Shown in pieces: positions 61,516-64,000 of a stretch of DNA of 64,000 nt. Within the stretch, counting starts at the first letter, position 1; each line of letters starts with the position of its first letter. The DNA is from Thermoplasmata archaeon (GTDB lineage Archaea; Thermoplasmatota; Thermoplasmata; Methanomassiliicoccales; Methanomethylophilaceae): NCBI GenBank assembly GCA_015063285.1, contig SUST01000002.1:1-64000 (forward strand), written 5' to 3'. The notes beneath the pieces are model-generated. The model saw only the letters and a list, made by a program, of their open reading frames with translations. It did not search any database and was not told where the DNA came from. A program made the translations under genes and the position numbers.

Positions 61516-62237
61516 TGGGGAACAGAGCCGTCATCACGACCGAAGAGAACTTCGAGAAGAGGTCCGGACTCGGAATCTATCTGCACTGGAACGGAGGACG
61601 CGACAGCGTTCAGGGATTCCTGGAGTACTGCAGGCTGAGGGCCTTCAGGAGACCGGAGAACGACGATTACGGATGGGCCAGATTGACTCAGGTGATCGGT
61701 AACTTCATGGGAGCAGACGGATGCTCTGTGGGAATAGACGACATCAAGTGTCTGGACATGGACAACGGAGACAACGGAGTCTACCTGATCAAGGACTGGA
61801 AGATCGTGGGAAGGAGATTCTACGATTCAACCTGGGAGCAGAACGAGTACGGACTGTGCGAGTTCCTCCATTATCTGGACAAGGAACAGCCCGAGAACCA
61901 GCAGTTAGGCGGAGATATGATCGACTGCTTGATGCATCACGGAAGGACGATCTCCGACGTCTGTTGGAACTACTCCTACGAGATGAACAAGAGGAAAGAG
62001 GAAGGGTTGGGATGCACCGGATTCAAGATCGGATCCTACTACTCTCGGAACGAGAGGCAGCCTGACAATATCCTCAAAGTCGTCGACAAACCGTTCATGG
62101 AACTCATCGTGGAGATGAACGGAGAGGAACAGACGCTTCCCAGATTCCAGTGGAAGGACGGAAGGGAGTCGATACTGGTCCCTGATGATATGAGAGGACA
62201 TGTCTCCGTGGATTCCACCAAGGAGGTGATCGCATGA
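61515..62237 (+). CDS. module protein (240 aa, HWNGGRDSV family), copy 2
   Basis: The counterpart of 38868-39590, over 90 percent identical by eye. Conserved phrases HWNGGRDSVQGFLEYC, YGWARLTQVIGNF and DNGDNGVYLIKDWKIVG. It contains several conserved Cys residues (DGCSVG, IKCLDMD, DCLMHH, DVCWNY). Unknown function. Coupled to both neighbours. Confidence 0.8.
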   Translation: MGNRAVITTEENFEKRSGLGIYLHWNGGRDSVQGFLEYCRLRAFRRPENDDYGWARLTQVIGNFMGADGCSVGIDDIKCLDMDNGDNGVYLIKDWKIVGRRFYDSTWEQNEYGLCEFLHYLDKEQPENQQLGGDMIDCLMHHGRTISDVCWNYSYEMNKRKEEGLGCTGFKIGSYYSRNERQPDNILKVVDKPFMELIVEMNGEEQTLPRFQWKDGRESILVPDDMRGHVSVDSTKEVIA

Positions 62238-62533
62238 GCCTCTTCGAGACTGGACCAGTTGTAACCACACCAGGAATCAGAGAGATAATGGAACTCGGAT
62301 CCCAGGCGATTGAGACCATCCAGAATTGCCTGGACAGGCACTGCCAGGGAGACTGGGGAGACCTGTGCGACGACGACAAGCAGCTCAACCAGGACTCCCT
62401 GGATGAGGAGAAGGAGAAGGGATTCACCTATGACAACCTCTTCAGCTCATACGAGACCGACTTCGGAAAGATCTACATCATAACCGAATGTGACAGGTCG
62501 GTCACGACCATCCTGACACCAGAGGAGTACTGA
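62234..62533 (+). CDS. plasmid-related small protein (GDWGDL/TILxPEEY family), copy 2
   Basis: A 99-residue counterpart of 38581-38871. The N-terminal third has diverged (ELGSQAIETIQNCLD versus VTGYQDEIQSCLD), while GDWGDLCDDD and ITECDRSVTTILTPEEY are kept. GGAGGTG precedes its ATG in the overlap with the previous gene. Confidence 0.8.
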   Translation: MSLFETGPVVTTPGIREIMELGSQAIETIQNCLDRHCQGDWGDLCDDDKQLNQDSLDEEKEKGFTYDNLFSSYETDFGKIYIITECDRSVTTILTPEEY

Positions 62534-62541
62534 CCTCCGAA

Positions 62542-62560
62542 GGGGCCGAAAGGCCCCATT
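62542..62560 (+). terminator. conserved hairpin inside module, copy 2
   Basis: GGGGCC/GGCCCC stem with GAAA loop, in the same place as at 38557-38572. The T-run seen in copy 1 is weaker here. Confidence 0.55.
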
Positions 62561-62574
62561 TACAGGGTGATAAG

Positions 62575-63519
62575 ATGAACGCTGCAAAGCAATTGACACT
62601 GTTCGCATTCGACGACATCCCAGTATCATCGGAACCGAAATGGCTGGAAGACTATGACGGGACCCACAAGGGAATCTACAGGATGGATGCAGAGGCCATA
62701 GTCGAGGATCTGAACAGGATGCCCTCGGGGAAGGGCTCATGGCTGAGATGCCTTGAAGTGGACCATACCCGTTCCTATGAGTCCAGATTCAAGGACTGGG
62801 ATGCCTGCATCTGGATGCAGAGGGGGATAGGTATGAAAAAGATGGTGAAGTCCACGGGAGAGGTGATGGACTGCATCGACCCGCATCCGTACAAGTGGCA
62901 TTACCTCGATGGGAAGCAGATACGCGAATGGATCTACGAGCCTCTGAAGGAGGCATGGATAGATAACGATACACTGCATATCAAACTCGATTCTGGAGAG
63001 TATCTCGCAGAGATACATTCTAATGAGGAGATCGACAGATACAACCTGCATCCCTACAACCCAACGATGGATCTTGAACACTTCGCAATCGAATGCTACA
63101 AGCACCAGCTTCCGAGAGATATGATGGCCTGGAGAAAGGAATACGTGTATGGAACACCGGCTCTGAGACCATTTTCCAGAAACATATCAGTGGAAGATGC
63201 GAAGAAGATCAGTCTGAAGGGAGACATCCCCAACGGAATGGTACCGAACGAGCAGTTCAACCAGATATGCGAATGCGCCGAGAGGATCGGCATCCAACTG
63301 CAATTGTCTTACGACGTCCCCGCACTGAGGAACCTTGCGATGTATCCGGTGGAGGAGTGCTGCAAGACATGTCTAAGAAAGAAATCCTCCAACAGGGACA
63401 AGGATTCCGAATGCTGGAAGAACAGCGGACAGGTGTGCTGCAGCAGTTATATGTGGGACAGGAAGACGCCTGCAAAGAAGAAGGTGAACGTTAAAAGAGG
63501 AGATTATGAAGATGAATAA
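62575..63519 (+). CDS. Cys-rich module protein (314 aa), copy 2
   Basis: Counterpart of 37592-38539. The sequences agree closely up to VCCSSYMWDRKT, including the cysteine cluster and the N-terminal MNAAKQLTLFAFDD, then differ in their short basic/acidic tails. GGGTGATAAG precedes the ATG. In both elements restriction genes begin immediately after this gene. Confidence 0.75.
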   Translation: MNAAKQLTLFAFDDIPVSSEPKWLEDYDGTHKGIYRMDAEAIVEDLNRMPSGKGSWLRCLEVDHTRSYESRFKDWDACIWMQRGIGMKKMVKSTGEVMDCIDPHPYKWHYLDGKQIREWIYEPLKEAWIDNDTLHIKLDSGEYLAEIHSNEEIDRYNLHPYNPTMDLEHFAIECYKHQLPRDMMAWRKEYVYGTPALRPFSRNISVEDAKKISLKGDIPNGMVPNEQFNQICECAERIGIQLQLSYDVPALRNLAMYPVEECCKTCLRKKSSNRDKDSECWKNSGQVCCSSYMWDRKTPAKKKVNVKRGDYEDE

Positions 63520-64000
63520 TCACACTTCGACCAAAGGCGATGTACCGTCATAATCAACATTGATGTTGATCTCCTGAACCGCCTTAAGTATGTTATCGAG
63601 GACATCATGATCCTCCTTGAATATCTGATTGATACTACCTTTATTGATGAAGGGCTTGCCTGACAATTTCTTCTTGTCAACGACACCATACATGACAACG
63701 TGCTCGATGATCTCGTTGAGGAAATACATCTGACTGTCGCTGAGATCCGATAAAGACAGGTATTTTGCGAATATCTTGTAGGCAGCCTCCCTATCCAGAC
63801 CTACAATCTGGCGAACTAGAAGCTTGACCGATACATCCTTGAATTCTAACTCGAACTCGGATTTGGATTCGGGATCTGTCCAGAGGATATCCTCAAGCTC
63901 CTGGAGATCCTCCCCATCCAAAGGCTGGTTGGTATGTATTTTCTGAATTGCGATATAATCCATATGGGATTCGATAAGATTCCTCACCTTCTTCTTGTAA
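63520..64000 (-). CDS. hsdR: type I restriction enzyme HsdR, C-terminal part (runs off window)
   Basis: About 160 residues open to the window edge. They match the C-terminal helical domain of HsdR: the phrases VRNLIESHMDYIAIQKIHTNQPL, ELEDILW, FVRQIVGLDREAA-like LVRQIVGLDREAAYKIF and SQMYFLNEIIEHVVMYGVVD are characteristic. HsdR is the motor and nuclease subunit of type I restriction systems. Its stop lies one base after the convergent module gene. Confidence 0.85.
   Translation of the reverse strand, partial: YKKKVRNLIESHMDYIAIQKIHTNQPLDGEDLQELEDILWTDPESKSEFELEFKDVSVKLLVRQIVGLDREAAYKIFAKYLSLSDLSDSQMYFLNEIIEHVVMYGVVDKKKLSGKPFINKGSINQIFKEDHDVLDNILKAVQEININVDYDGTSPLVEV

Larger units (their letters stand above)
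58487..64000. mobile_element. second integrated element (left part) at tRNA-Ala
   Basis: Begins after the tRNA-Ala 3' end with phased repeats and a tyrosine integrase, then a divergent wHTH gene and a six-gene module nearly identical to part of element 1 in mirror orientation. A type I restriction gene runs off the edge. The right border and its att copy lie outside the window. Confidence 0.8.

Overview
The window looks like chromosome from a methanogenic archaeon of the order Methanomassiliicoccales (Thermoplasmata). Support: a methanogenesis-marker-8 (DUF2099) gene, archaeal aIF2-beta, aEF-2 and aEF-1alpha, a 16S rRNA gene with no 23S gene behind it, Shine-Dalgarno-led genes with TATA boxes, and stop codon use. 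Every recognisable gene whose stop I checked ends in TGA or TAA. TAG turns up only inside frames that continue as sensible protein, as expected where amber is read as pyrrolysine. Three such genes are described (about 1.7, 27.2 and 60.1 kb).

Layout. 0-8 kb is host chromosome: acetyltransferase, phosphoesterase, amber-containing NADAR protein, methanogenesis marker 8, a CotH-kinase/membrane-protein pair, GlnK-Amt and TerC. 8.0-44.0 kb is a 36-kb integrated element. It is bounded by a perfect 20-bp direct repeat (8004-8023 and 44022-44041) that is the 3' end of a tRNA-Ser(GCU) gene, with a tyrosine integrase next to the intact tRNA. Its left 15 kb is a provirus-like module: four large secreted proteins, a chain of overlapping small membrane proteins, a P-loop ATPase, a GC-rich hairpin region and an HUH rolling-circle Rep. 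No icosahedral capsid, portal, terminase or tail gene is seen, which points to a pleomorphic or filamentous membrane-type virus. The middle holds a DUF3800 protein, CARF-like proteins and a restriction-like cluster (GIY-YIG nuclease, Eco57I-type methylase, GIY-YIG/DEAH helicase). The right end holds a six-gene module, a HEPN-like/CARF-wHTH pair, and a wHTH regulator divergent from the integrase.

44-58 kb is host again: a secreted tyrosine phosphatase, 16S rRNA with tandem promoters and a processing helix, a flavodoxin-like gene, tRNA-Gln, a tRNA methylthiotransferase, aIF2-beta, a large unknown protein, and the rps12-rps7-EF2-EF1A-rps10 cluster. After its terminator come two paralogous small peptides with double-glycine-type leaders (bacteriocin-like), then tRNA-Ala(UGC).

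58.5-64 kb is the start of a second element placed at tRNA-Ala. It mirrors the first: integrase, divergent wHTH, then the same six-gene module, here followed by a type I restriction (HsdR) gene running off the edge. Comparing the two copies reveals a leader with a 9-bp stem that covaries between copies and a conserved loop able to pair downstream, a strong candidate for an undescribed regulatory RNA. I rank the amber genes, the covarying leader, the shared defence-flanking module, the unusual provirus and the double-glycine peptides as the most interesting observations.
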